Positions 45,204-53,304 are shown, counted from the first letter of the stretch. The stretch: 64,000 nt of DNA from PHAA01 sp963665865 (GCA_963665865.2 CAXXWF010000001.1:3100001-3164000), one strand, 5' to 3'. The notes: generated by a model not told the origin, from the sequence alone. Numbers and translations are program-made.

Positions 45204-46292
45204 CTAGTCTTCCTTTTTGATGTCACAGGATATCCCGTTGCCAGATAAACCCATCCGAAAACAACGGTTATCGGATCTGCATTCCGATTTACAACTATCT
45301 CTGGATTCCCACCGGTTAATAAGGTTAGGCTCTTTGATAAATGGGCGGCTCATCGATATATAGTCTGCTATTCCATTATTGATTATGAACTCGGATGTAT
45401 TTAAGGAGCGAATACCACCCACTAGAATCAATGGAATATTGATTGCTTTTTTAAATTCTCGGGCTTCGTCAAGATAATAGGGTACCGCATCCTCGGATGA
45501 CTTCATGGGTCGAGAGGGAGACATTTTCCCACCCGTTGTTACGCCTCCGCTTAATTCGATTGCGTCAAGACCCGCATCCGCCAGCATACGTCCAACCTGG
45601 AGAGAGTCATCCAATTTTAGTCCGCCTTCTATGAAATCCTGACAGTTGAGTTTAATCAATACGGGATAGTGCTCACCGACTGTTTTCCGAATAGCCTGGT
45701 AGACATTTAAAAGAATTCGGGATCGGTTATGGATATCTCCCCCATATTGATCCTGCCGCCGATTAAATGCTGGTGAGAGGAACTGGCTGAGCAAATATCC
45801 GTGGGCAGAATGGATTTGAACACCGTCAAAACCAGCCTCTTTGGCCCTCCGGGCGCCATTAGCAAAAGCCGCAATCAGACCATGCGCGTCCTGATCTGTC
45901 ATTTGGTGGCAATGGGGCTCGCCTGTTTCAGAAACAACCAGCCGTTCATAGCCAGTAAGTTTTTCACTGGCAACTATCCCGGCGTGGGATAGCTGCATTA
46001 CAATTTTACCGCCCAAGTCATGCACAGCCGCAGTCATCTGGTTTAGCCCTGGAATAAGCTCATCTTTGTAGATTCCCAACTGCATGGGGCCCGCTTGTCC
46101 TGCTGGACTGACATAGGCATGACTGCTGATAATTAATCCCACTCCGCCATTTACGAGTTCCGTCATTTTCTCAGTCAGTGCCGGGGTAGCTGCTCCTTCT
46201 CCGGTCGCCATACCTTCCCAGGTTGCCGACCGAACGAACCTATTCGATAGGACCATGCCGTTTATTACTGTACTCTCAAACATCTTGCTCAT
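45204..46292 (-). CDS. Old-yellow-enzyme-type NADH:flavin oxidoreductase (short form)
   Basis: A 362-residue FMN barrel. Landmarks are LSNRFVRSATWEGMATGEGA, GGKIVMQLSHAGIVA, the substrate-binding pair in FDGVQIHSAHGYLLSQFLSP, NRRQDQYGGDIHNRSRILLN and IPLILVGGIRSLNTSEFIIN. It lacks the C-terminal FAD/NAD domain of 2-enoate reductases. It keeps a short Cys-rich tail (DSCKSECRSDNRCFRMGLSG) like the start of their Fe-S segment. It should reduce activated C=C bonds. GGAGACT precedes the ATG. It sits among flavoenzyme and AKR ruins, so it may be the survivor of a larger reductive cluster. Confidence 0.88.
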   Translation of the reverse strand: MSKMFESTVINGMVLSNRFVRSATWEGMATGEGAATPALTEKMTELVNGGVGLIISSHAYVSPAGQAGPMQLGIYKDELIPGLNQMTAAVHDLGGKIVMQLSHAGIVASEKLTGYERLVVSETGEPHCHQMTDQDAHGLIAAFANGARRAKEAGFDGVQIHSAHGYLLSQFLSPAFNRRQDQYGGDIHNRSRILLNVYQAIRKTVGEHYPVLIKLNCQDFIEGGLKLDDSLQVGRMLADAGLDAIELSGGVTTGGKMSPSRPMKSSEDAVPYYLDEAREFKKAINIPLILVGGIRSLNTSEFIINNGIADYISMSRPFIKEPNLINRWESRDSCKSECRSDNRCFRMGLSGNGISCDIKKED

Positions 46293-46492
46293 TTTTTAGT
46301 CTCCTTTTAGTATATTGCCGCCAATGGTGACTTTGAATGCAGTCGATTTCCTATCGGATCCTGCGGCTAAACATATGGGCTCAATAATACGTTATCTTCA
46401 AGTTTAAACATCATCTATACTGTTCCCCTTTTCTATTCCATCGGTATACAACATCGTTGATTTTGGGCTAGTTGAAATGAAGCTGGCGCGTG

Positions 46493-46694
46493 CTACTTAG
46501 CATGAAATATTGCTTTACCAGGACCATTTTCAATGAGCGATTTAACACCGTGAATAGAGTCATCAGTCTCAAAAAGTGGGGGTACAATCTCCAAAAGCAA
46601 ATTATCGGATCCATTAAAACCATTATTGTAATACTCGCTGTGTAGTTTCTTAGTTACAGCATGTGCTAATGTAGGCCCCTCAGACTTTACTCAT
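46493..46694 (-). pseudogene. Enoyl-CoA hydratase, internally deleted (copy B)
   Basis: The start ATGAGTAAAGT (MSKV) is followed at once by the C-terminal part in another frame: SEGPTLAHAVTKKLHSEYYN, LLLEIVPPLFETDDSIHGVK and SLIENGPGKAIFHAK. These align with the intact gene at 37435-38208 (SDGPTLAHATTKRLFSEYYN and onward). About 570 bases are missing in the middle. The position relative to the QueG-like and marR genes matches copy A. Confidence 0.88.
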
Positions 46695-46838
46695 TATTTA
46701 ACCCCCTCGTTTTTTCTTAGACCCAGCTAGCTATTATAAGCTTTTCATCACCTCCACACTATGAATTAAACCCGGTAAGCGCTATTTTTGCATTCTTCTT
46801 TGCTTACCACAAAAAGCCCGGTAATATTGATAGAGATG

Positions 46839-47813
46839 TTAATTTTTCACAGAATGATCGTTTGTTTTACCCACATAGCGCAGTTTTTTCGCCGGATTCT
46901 TAAGCACCGCTTCTTCCGCGTTGCTGCCAGGGGTCACATATACATATTCCGGGCGCTTGACGAAAAGATCTTTGATATATTTCACATATTTCTTTGGTGC
47001 TGTTTGATACTGGGCTATGGTTTCCGTACCCGCCGGACATACGGCCTGGCAATTGTTACATTTGTAGCTGGTGCCAAATAGCAGAGATTGCCCCCAGGAT
47101 AGAGTTTCGGCGCCATTAAAGCGCTGGCCAAATTCTTTCATGTCCGGTGAAGAGACCAGAGCATCCACCAGATCTAAAAATCCCGGACTGGCCTCCCGGT
47201 AGTTGTGGGTTCGGCAGATTCCATGGTCAAACTCGCCATTTTTACCAATGGCTCCGGTTGGACAGGCCACAACACAGACCTTGCACTTAATACAGGGATT
47301 TTCCGTCAATACTTGATCATATTTGTCTAAGGTGCAGTTCAATAGCATGCTGCCGAGAAAAATTGCGCTGCCCCACCGAGGATGCAGCAACATGCGACTA
47401 TGCCCCATGAGCCCCATGCCAGCCTGTTCAGCCACAATTTTGTGGCTGACAAAGGAAAGACCGCTCATGCCAGTAAAATCCATAGGAAAGGCCTTGGGTA
47501 AGCGAACGGCACTTATGCCCCGGTCGCGCAGAACACGAATAAGTCTGCCCTGAATCACATCCAGATCGTCCGACGATTGATGAGATTCGAAGGAAGTTAG
47601 ATTACGCAGTGGGGTCATCAAATTAGGTCTATTCAAAGTTACAACAAAGGAAGCAATAGTCTGGGTATCAGGATAGATCTTCTTAATCAAGTTGCCCTGG
47701 TCACCCAGCTCTGCACGGTCAACCTCAACAAAGCCAACATCATCAGCCCCCTCCCGCAAGAATAGTTCCTGTAACTCTGAATAAGAAATCTTCACCCTTT
47801 CAACTGCCGTCAT
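46839..47813 (-). CDS. QueG/reductive-dehalogenase-like Fe-S protein
   Basis: A protein of about 324 residues. The middle (KIVAEQAGMGLMGHSRMLLH, then PRWGSAIFLGSMLLNC) matches the cobalamin-cradling region of epoxyqueuosine reductase QueG and RdhA proteins. Two Cys clusters follow, CIKCKVCVVACPTGAIG and CNNCQAVCPAG, for two [4Fe-4S] centres. It lacks a Tat signal and QueG's C-terminal HEAT repeats, so it is probably neither a dehalogenase nor QueG itself. Start at the ATG behind AAAGGGTG. An operator palindrome (47865-47876) lies in the leader, shared with the divergent... same-strand marR gene. Confidence 0.78.
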   Translation of the reverse strand: MTAVERVKISYSELQELFLREGADDVGFVEVDRAELGDQGNLIKKIYPDTQTIASFVVTLNRPNLMTPLRNLTSFESHQSSDDLDVIQGRLIRVLRDRGISAVRLPKAFPMDFTGMSGLSFVSHKIVAEQAGMGLMGHSRMLLHPRWGSAIFLGSMLLNCTLDKYDQVLTENPCIKCKVCVVACPTGAIGKNGEFDHGICRTHNYREASPGFLDLVDALVSSPDMKEFGQRFNGAETLSWGQSLLFGTSYKCNNCQAVCPAGTETIAQYQTAPKKYVKYIKDLFVKRPEYVYVTPGSNAEEAVLKNPAKKLRYVGKTNDHSVKN

Positions 47814-47864
47814 TTTTAATTCACCCTTTCTACAATATTTTATTCCTAATACCCGATCATATAG

Positions 47865-47876
47865 GTGTATATACAC
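47865..47876. promoter_or_regulatory. Probable MarR operator upstream of the QueG-like gene
   Basis: A perfect palindrome, GTGTATATACAC, 51 bases before the QueG-like start and just after the marR copy B stop. Same sequence as 38607-38618. It suggests direct repression of the QueG-like gene by the neighbouring MarR protein. Confidence 0.75.
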
Positions 47877-47899
47877 GTAAATAGAGATAAAAAATATAT

Positions 47900-48355
47900 T
47901 TACGATTTGAGCTTGTTTAATTGTTTAAGGTTAGATAGAAAGTGCTGCACCCATTCCTCACCGAAAGTCGCCACTACTTCTGCCTGGGCTTCCTCCCAAA
48001 AAGGTATGCCCTGGTCAATTACATCCCTTCCCCTATCAGTTAAGCCAATGCGTTGCTCGCGCCGGTCTTCACCGGTAGAGACAGTAATAAGCCCCTTCTT
48101 CTCTAGCAAGCGCACGTTTCTGCTTAAGGTGGTGCGATCCATACCAAGCATATTAGCCAATTGTGAAACACTAGCGCTATCCTGAAGTACCATGGTCATG
48201 AGCAGCGAGAACTGGGTTGCTTTTAACCCGGTGGGATTCATGACCCGATCATAATGGGCGGTCAATAAACGCGTTGATTTCCTGATGTTAAAGCATACGC
48301 AGACCCGTCCCATTTCAGCTGCTTTCTGCTTGTCATTTGCGCTGCTTGTTGTCAT
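47900..48355 (-). CDS. MarR family regulator, copy B
   Basis: A 151-residue MarR protein nearly identical to copy A. Differences are conservative and scattered (for example SVSQLANMLGMDRTTLSRNV against SISQLANILGMDRTTLSRNV, and ATFGEEWVQHFLSNL against AACGGEWVQDFLSKL). The wing ITVSTGEDRREQRIGLTDRG is intact. It is followed by the QueG-like gene on the same strand, with an operator palindrome between them and another upstream (48430-48441). Both copies could bind the same sites, so cross-regulation between the two modules is likely. Confidence 0.93.
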   Translation of the reverse strand: MTTSSANDKQKAAEMGRVCVCFNIRKSTRLLTAHYDRVMNPTGLKATQFSLLMTMVLQDSASVSQLANMLGMDRTTLSRNVRLLEKKGLITVSTGEDRREQRIGLTDRGRDVIDQGIPFWEEAQAEVVATFGEEWVQHFLSNLKQLNKLKS

Positions 48356-48429
48356 TACGCCAACCCTCTTCGCCCATTTATTGATGCCAATCTATATCCT
48401 TACATTCATCCTAATGCATTCTTTAATAC

Positions 48430-48441
48430 GAGTATATACAC
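48430..48441. promoter_or_regulatory. Probable MarR operator upstream of copy B
   Basis: GAGTATATACAC, identical to the site upstream of marR copy A (39169-39180), located 75 bases before the start. Confidence 0.7.
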
Positions 48442-48548
48442 TCATTTTATAATAATCAACTGTTATGTCGCTGAAATTAAATTCCAACATAAGTGTTTGC
48501 CCGCACTGGGTACGGGTCTTTTATCCCAGTAATTGCTTACTATATCTG

Positions 48549-48593
48549 ATGGAGGCGGGGCATACCATGTCAAAACCACAGTCAAATTGTAGC
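48549..48593. repeat. Dispersed GGAGGCGG repeat, copy 2
   Basis: ATGGAGGCGGGGC, a short variable stretch, then CATGTCAAAACCACAGTCAA, nearly the same as 37369-37408. It continues the similarity shared upstream of the two marR genes (GCACTGGGTACGGGTCTT and CCCAGTAATT), so part of it belongs to the segmental duplication. Confidence 0.5.
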
Positions 48594-48665
48594 CGGCATA
48601 TTTTTTGCCCTGGTCACAAAAGCTAGCAGATTATTGCCGCAAATCTTAACATTGAATAGAATTAC

Positions 48666-48704
48666 CACCCCGCTGTACAATATGGCAATTTGTACCGCGG
48701 GGTG
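48666..48704. other. Strong GC hairpin
   Basis: CACCCCGC and GCGGGGTG pair, then after one mismatch GTACAA pairs with TTGTAC around an 8-base loop. A weak T-run (CCTTTTTATT) follows some 15 bases later on the plus strand. It may be a terminator or transposon-end hairpin; no gene ends nearby on the plus strand. Confidence 0.5.
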
Positions 48705-48855
48705 CTCTGTCAAGGAACCTTTTTATTAAGCTCTTACAAACAATTTAATAATTATTACAAATTGCGTTTAAAGCTCTAATCCTAGTCTAATGCGTATAAT
48801 TAATAACTTAATATAAATATTTTGTTATATAATATATAACTAATAGGCAGCTTTC

Positions 48856-48889
48856 TATTTTACTAATAATGACTATTATTAGTAAAATA
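48856..48889. promoter_or_regulatory. Perfect 15-bp AT-rich inverted repeat upstream of metQ
   Basis: TATTTTACTAATAAT, four bases, then ATTATTAGTAAAATA, a perfect dyad about 195 bases before metQ. It could be an operator or a weak terminator. I found no S-box (SAM riboswitch) or Met T-box in the region. A TTGACA with TAATTG 17 bases on (about 49039-49067) may be the metQ promoter. The rest of 48890-49083 shows no gene. Confidence 0.5.
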
Positions 48890-49083
48890 ACTTGCGTATT
48901 ATTTTAGGAAAACTATTCCGAAGTTGGATTTAAGCGTTGGAGAGGAGTGTAAGAACATTCAGTAGGAAGTTGATCTTTGGCAATAAGGTGAATCATAAAC
49001 TGGCATAAAAGCGCATAGGCAGTCCAACTTGGTTTTATTGACATATTACATAATAATAAATAATTGACATTAGGAGGAAGGCA

Positions 49084-49902
49084 ATGAAAAAAATACAATT
49101 AATTGGCCTAGTACTAATATTGGGATTAATGCTGGGCATAGTTGCAGGCTGCGGTTCCAAAACCAATACTTCAGCAAAAAAGAACACAGAGGAAAAGAAA
49201 TCGTTAAAAATCGGTACGTCATCCGTGTCAAATGATTTAGCCCAATCCGGCGTGGCTCCCCTTGAAAAAATGGGCTATAAAGTAGAAATAGTTGTTTTTG
49301 ACGACTACTTTACACCTGATACAGCTTTGGCCGAAGGTTCTTTGGATGCAAACTTTTATCAACATAAATTATTCATGGATAATTACAATTCCAGCAAAAA
49401 TACCAATATTGTAATGCTTTCTCCCAAGCTTTACGAGTTCTATGGTGGCCTCTATTCAGTCAAAGCCACTTCCGTTGAAACTTTGCCGGCTGGGGGAAAG
49501 GTGGGAATTGCCACCGATGCCTCCAACATCAGCCGCGATCTGCTCAATCTCCAGTCCTTGGGTTTGATAAAACTCACCAGCGAGAAAAAAAACTTGTATT
49601 CCGTTCTGGACATTGTATCTAATCCCCACAATTATGAGTTTGTCCAGGCAGACCATATGAAGTATACCCATATGGATGAGTATACGTGTTTACTGGGCAC
49701 CTCTAACACTATGGCTGCCGATAAGATTGATCCTACGCAAAATAGACTCGCCGTGTTTCCTGAAACAGAAAACGCCTTGGGCATGTGCATCATGCCGGAA
49801 AATCAAGACAAGCAGTGGGTCAAGGATATGATGACTGCATACACTTCGGAAGAAGCGCGAGCATACGTAAAACCAGCCAGCGGCTTCAAACCTGTTCAAT
49901 AG
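49084..49902 (+). CDS. metQ: Methionine-type ABC importer, substrate-binding lipoprotein
   Basis: A 272-residue NlpA/MetQ lipoprotein. The signal (LIGLVLILGLMLGIVAGCG) ends in a lipobox with Cys at about residue 23. The mature part has KIGTSSVSNDLAQSGVAPLE, VEIVVFDDYFTPDTALAEGS, LDANFYQHKLFMDNY and VGIATDASNISRDLLNLQSL, the family's binding-cleft motifs. Relatives bind L- or D-methionine and related compounds. AGGAGGAAGGCA precedes the ATG. It is the first gene of metQ-metN-metI. Its place beside corrinoid methyltransferase genes suggests the ligand may be a methylated, perhaps S-methyl, compound; that is inference. Confidence 0.93.
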   Translation: MKKIQLIGLVLILGLMLGIVAGCGSKTNTSAKKNTEEKKSLKIGTSSVSNDLAQSGVAPLEKMGYKVEIVVFDDYFTPDTALAEGSLDANFYQHKLFMDNYNSSKNTNIVMLSPKLYEFYGGLYSVKATSVETLPAGGKVGIATDASNISRDLLNLQSLGLIKLTSEKKNLYSVLDIVSNPHNYEFVQADHMKYTHMDEYTCLLGTSNTMAADKIDPTQNRLAVFPETENALGMCIMPENQDKQWVKDMMTAYTSEEARAYVKPASGFKPVQ

Positions 49903-49991
49903 CACTACTTGCTAACCCTTTTTCAGCGGCAGAAAAATTACAAGTAGCTTTTCTGCCGTATTTTATTTGAGCAAAATGTGAGGGCAAGAAC

Positions 49992-50993
49992 ATGATTGAG
50001 ATTACAGGTTTACAAAAATCTTTTGGCAACTTAGATGTGCTGGAAAATATCAATATGGTAATTAAAGATGGTGATATTTACGGCCTGGTAGGTAAAAGTG
50101 GCGCTGGTAAATCTACTCTGCTGCGTTGCATTAATGGCATGGAAACATATACCAAAGGCAGTTTGAAAGTGGACGGAGTAGAGGTAAATTCTCTGGATAA
50201 ACAGAAAATGCGTTATTTTCGTAAAAATGTCGCCATGATTTTTCAACATTTTCCTTTGATGTCAAGAAAGACCGTCTATGAAAATATCGCGTTTCCAATG
50301 AGATGTTGGAAATATGATAAAAAGCATATTTATGATAAAGTCACAGAATTATCTGAAATCGTTGGCATTAATGACAAATTAAGAGAGAAACCAAACACCT
50401 TGTCCGGTGGACAGAAACAGCGTGTAGCTATTGCGAGAGCATTAGCAATGGATCCCAACATTCTGCTGAGCGATGAGTCTACTTCTGCACTGGATCCCAC
50501 CACTACCCATGCCATTTTGCAACTGTTGAACGAGATCAATGAAAAGCTTGGAATTACCATTATTGTTGTAACACATCAGATGTCCGTAGTAAGAGAGGTT
50601 TGCCATAATGTGTCCCTTTTAGAAAAAGGCAAACTGGTGGTTTCTGGCAAAGTAGAGGAAATATTTCTGAACCAACCCGATAAATTGCGCCGGTTTATCG
50701 GCGAGGATGATTTGTTTCCCACTAGTGAAGGGGTCAATTTACAAATCATGCTTTTGGATGACAGCAACTCCCGCTCCATATTGAGTTTGATGGCACAGGA
50801 GCTAAGGGTAAATTTTGGACTGGTGAACTGTAAAATGGAGCGTTACCGGGACAAGCATCTGGGAACCTTGATTGTAAACTTCAGCAATGATGATTTGCCT
50901 CGGGTGTGTAACTACTTAACCGGCAAGGACATTATTTGGCATGCTTATCAGGAATTAGAATCTGCACAGGTTGTACCAAAAGGGGGCATATGA
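49992..50993 (+). CDS. metN: Methionine-type ABC importer, ATPase with NIL domain
   Basis: A 333-residue ATPase. Walker A is GLVGKSGAGKSTLLRCINGM, the signature is NTLSGGQKQRVAIARALAMD, Walker B is ILLSDESTSALDPTTTHAI, and the switch His is in IIVVTHQMSVVREVC. The last ~80 residues (IMLLDDSNSRSILSLMAQEL, LGTLIVNFSNDDLPRVCNYL) are the NIL/ACT-like domain through which MetN of Escherichia coli is inhibited by internal methionine. It therefore probably senses its own substrate. GAGGGCAAG lies before the ATG. Its 3' end overlaps metI. Confidence 0.95.
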   Translation: MIEITGLQKSFGNLDVLENINMVIKDGDIYGLVGKSGAGKSTLLRCINGMETYTKGSLKVDGVEVNSLDKQKMRYFRKNVAMIFQHFPLMSRKTVYENIAFPMRCWKYDKKHIYDKVTELSEIVGINDKLREKPNTLSGGQKQRVAIARALAMDPNILLSDESTSALDPTTTHAILQLLNEINEKLGITIIVVTHQMSVVREVCHNVSLLEKGKLVVSGKVEEIFLNQPDKLRRFIGEDDLFPTSEGVNLQIMLLDDSNSRSILSLMAQELRVNFGLVNCKMERYRDKHLGTLIVNFSNDDLPRVCNYLTGKDIIWHAYQELESAQVVPKGGI

Positions 50994-51669
50994 AATACTA
51001 AGCTTTTTGACTGCATACCAGCAAGCATTTTTCGTTAAAATATTACTTCCCGCATTTATAGCAACATTTCAAATGCTTATTATTTCTACGCTGATCAGCA
51101 CTGTTTCCGGTTTTTTAGTGGCGGTTATGCTGGTAGTTACTAACAAGGACGGTATCATCCCCAATAAGGTCTTTTACAATGTTCTGAGTCTTCTGGTCAA
51201 TGTAGTACGATCTTTTCCCTTCATCATTCTGGTGGTTTTTATACTACCCATTACTAAAATGATTGTGGGAACTTCCATTGGTGTAAAAGCAGCAATCGTA
51301 CCTCTGGTGGTTGCGGCGACTGCGTTTATTGCCAGGATCATTGAAAGTTCTCTGCAGGAGGTTGACCAGGATCTAATTGAGACCATGCGATCATTCGGCC
51401 TTACAGATGCGCAGGTAATTTTCAAAGTAATGTTTTCCGAGGCGCTGCCTTCCATGGTTTCGGGCATAATTTTGGCTACTATTGCAATTTTAGGCTCCAC
51501 TGCTATGGCAGGGGCAGTCGGTGCAGGCGGCATTGGTGCAGTAGCATTAACCCATGGATACCAAAGCTTTAATAAACCGGTTATGTGGATTACCGTTATT
51601 ATCCTGATCGCTTTGGTCCAGATCATTCAAGGTATCGGTAACTTTATATATCGCAAGATGAAACCATAA
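50971..51669 (+). CDS. metI: Methionine-type ABC importer, permease
   Basis: About 225-232 residues with five helices. The ABC permease EAA loop is LQEVDQDLIETMRSFGLTDA, then QVIFKVMFSEALPSMVSGII, and LGSTAMAGAVGAGGIGAVAL is a typical MetI stretch. The start is unclear: the longest frame begins with a TTG inside metN, and no ATG with a ribosome site fits. The real start probably lies within the first 15 codons. It completes the importer. A remnant of a corrinoid-protein gene begins 11 bases after its stop. Confidence 0.92.
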   Translation: MYQKGAYEILSFLTAYQQAFFVKILLPAFIATFQMLIISTLISTVSGFLVAVMLVVTNKDGIIPNKVFYNVLSLLVNVVRSFPFIILVVFILPITKMIVGTSIGVKAAIVPLVVAATAFIARIIESSLQEVDQDLIETMRSFGLTDAQVIFKVMFSEALPSMVSGIILATIAILGSTAMAGAVGAGGIGAVALTHGYQSFNKPVMWITVIILIALVQIIQGIGNFIYRKMKP

Positions 51670-51680
51670 GGGAGGTTACT

Positions 51681-51752
51681 ATGGTGAAAACAAAGGAAGA
51701 ATTATTATTGGAATTATCCCGTTGAGTGGTAGAGATGGATGATGATGGTTGA
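51681..51752 (+). pseudogene. Corrinoid-protein gene remnant (5' end only)
   Basis: After a perfect ribosome site (GGGAGGTTACT), the ATG opens MVKTKEELLLELSR, then TGA, then VVEMDDDG and another TGA. The intact corrinoid protein at 58337-58984 begins MANKEELLKVLSECVVEMED, so this is the same family, with a stop where the cysteine codon stands. The rest of the gene is missing: the next kilobase is the 3' end of a convergent gene. It shows that metQNI was once followed directly by a corrinoid-protein gene on the same transcript. Confidence 0.75.
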
Positions 51753-51789
51753 GCCAAAGGCAAAAAAGATAGTGCAGTTAATAACCAAC

Positions 51790-52863
51790 TCATTCAAAGT
51801 TAACTGGATTGTAGGGATATTTTGCACATTTGCGTGCTTCCTCCATAAACGCCAGGGCATTTTCCAAAGGTGTCCCATACACGGAATCGCAGCCGGTGGC
51901 AATTGTATATCCGCAAGGACTGTCCCAGCCTTTTTTACAGCATTCTCTGACCGCCTGTTTCACCTCTTCAGGTGTACCATTATATAAGACATCATTAGGA
52001 TTGACATTGCCCATTAGCGGAATGCGATTTCCTACCTGTTCCTTGGCATACTGCAAATCCACAGCATTATCAATGCTAAAACAAATAAAACCACAATCAA
52101 CCACATCATTTAATAATTTGGAGGTATCTCCGCAAATATGAATTGAGGTTGATTTGGGAATGAATTTGTGGAAATGATCTACTAGTTGTTTTAAATAGGG
52201 GGCAGCAAATTCGGCAAATTTACTTCGGGAAATAATTGTACCTGAGGCCACCGGATCAGCTAGTGAAACACCGGCGCCCGCCTTCAGAAAAGGCTCCGCC
52301 AAAATCTTGGTGGCTTCAGTGACGAATTCCATAAGCTTATGTACCTGCTCGGGATTCTTGTTCAGATTTTTCAACAGGACCTCGGTGCCAACCAGGGCAG
52401 CGGCAGAGGAAAACGGACCGGTCAAGCCTACGCCAACAGGGCATTCATCGCCGATTTCATCCTGTAATATTTTCAGGGCCTCATACCCTTGCTTTAATGT
52501 TGGATCTTTTTCCACACTGATATCCGCCAAGTCCAACATGCTTAAATCTTTAATGTTTCTTACCGGATGTTCTAGAATGGCGATCGGAACATGTTCCGGA
52601 TTGGTCATTAAGGCGCCGTATCTGATTGCCATGCCGTGCAGACCATGCGTAACACTAACCCCATCACAACCAAAGGTTTCATAATATTTCTTTTGGACAT
52701 CAGCCAGATTGCGAGCAGATGCCACCTGATCTCTTCGGGTCCAACCTAAAAGCTCATGTCCAGGGGCACCATAAAAGATAACGATAGGATACCTGTCAAC
52801 CGATTGCCCTTTGATCATGGCTTCCTTCCGTTCTTTGGGAGTCATCTGATCATCTTTATGCAT
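51790..52863 (-). CDS. MtaA/CmuA-like URO-D-superfamily methyltransferase 1
   Basis: About 357 residues of the uroporphyrinogen-decarboxylase superfamily, in the branch of corrinoid:thiol methyltransferases. The zinc site is complete: STSIHICGDTSKLLND (His-x-Cys) and YTIATGCDSVYGTPLEN (Cys). Other marks are KERKEAMIKGQSVDRYPIVI at the start and LTGPFSSAAALVG in the barrel. It should move a methyl group between a corrinoid protein and a thiol. I start at the ATG after AAGGAGACTATATA. It converges on metQNI and stands apart from the six-gene operon, so it may serve the lost corrinoid protein beside metI. Confidence 0.87.
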   Translation of the reverse strand: MHKDDQMTPKERKEAMIKGQSVDRYPIVIFYGAPGHELLGWTRRDQVASARNLADVQKKYYETFGCDGVSVTHGLHGMAIRYGALMTNPEHVPIAILEHPVRNIKDLSMLDLADISVEKDPTLKQGYEALKILQDEIGDECPVGVGLTGPFSSAAALVGTEVLLKNLNKNPEQVHKLMEFVTEATKILAEPFLKAGAGVSLADPVASGTIISRSKFAEFAAPYLKQLVDHFHKFIPKSTSIHICGDTSKLLNDVVDCGFICFSIDNAVDLQYAKEQVGNRIPLMGNVNPNDVLYNGTPEEVKQAVRECCKKGWDSPCGYTIATGCDSVYGTPLENALAFMEEARKCAKYPYNPVNFE

Positions 52864-53304
52864 TATATAGTCTCCTTTTCCCATGAGCAATTCGCACCGT
52901 TATCGTTAATTTGTTAAGCATATAAATGTTATTGTGTATCTAATTATTAACTCTGTTTTAATAATAAATAATCTTTACGAATATGTCTAATAATAAATAG
53001 TTATGCTACAATATCAAAGCGTGGCAAGGGGACAGGTTGCTTGTCCTGGCAGTAATACATTTTAGGTATTTTGCCCACCTGGAACAAAATACCTTTTCTT
53101 TGCAAAATAAAAATCCCAAACATTTGTTTATGTTTGGGATTTTTTTACAATTTATAGTGGAGGCGGGGCGACACATATAGTACCCAAAAAGAATTGCTCC
53201 CTTTTTTGATCTTTTCATTTGTGGTCCTGCCACCTCTAGTGAAACCAGTAAATACTTTACCGGAAAAATATATGAGTGTCCCCCAGACATTTACACTGGA
53301 GTTC
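52864..53304. other. Intergenic with terminator and repeat scraps
   Basis: It contains a likely promoter stretch for the methyltransferase gene, a GGGGACAGG-type short palindrome near 53028, the terminator at 53111-53142, and a GGAGGCGGGGC repeat (53158-53182) with ACTATATGTGT on its minus strand, as at 29428. A 94-codon frame across it is unconvincing. Confidence 0.4.
53111..53142. terminator. Bidirectional terminator
   Basis: AAATCCCAAACA and TGTTTGGGATTT form a perfect 12-bp stem with an eight-base loop and T-runs on both strands. On the minus strand it would end the SnoaL-YceI transcript. Confidence 0.85.

Noticed and set aside
48355..49083. S-box (SAM riboswitch) or Met T-box upstream of metQ
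   Set aside because: I searched by eye for the S-box core and for GGTGGTACC-type T-box sequence and found neither.
51723..51725. TGA at the Cys position of the corrinoid-protein remnant read as selenocysteine
   Set aside because: A second TGA follows nine codons later and the rest of the gene is missing; no SECIS-like hairpin was seen right after it.
53006..53290. 94-codon minus-strand frame across 53006-53290
   Set aside because: It spans a bidirectional terminator and a repeat; composition is not gene-like.
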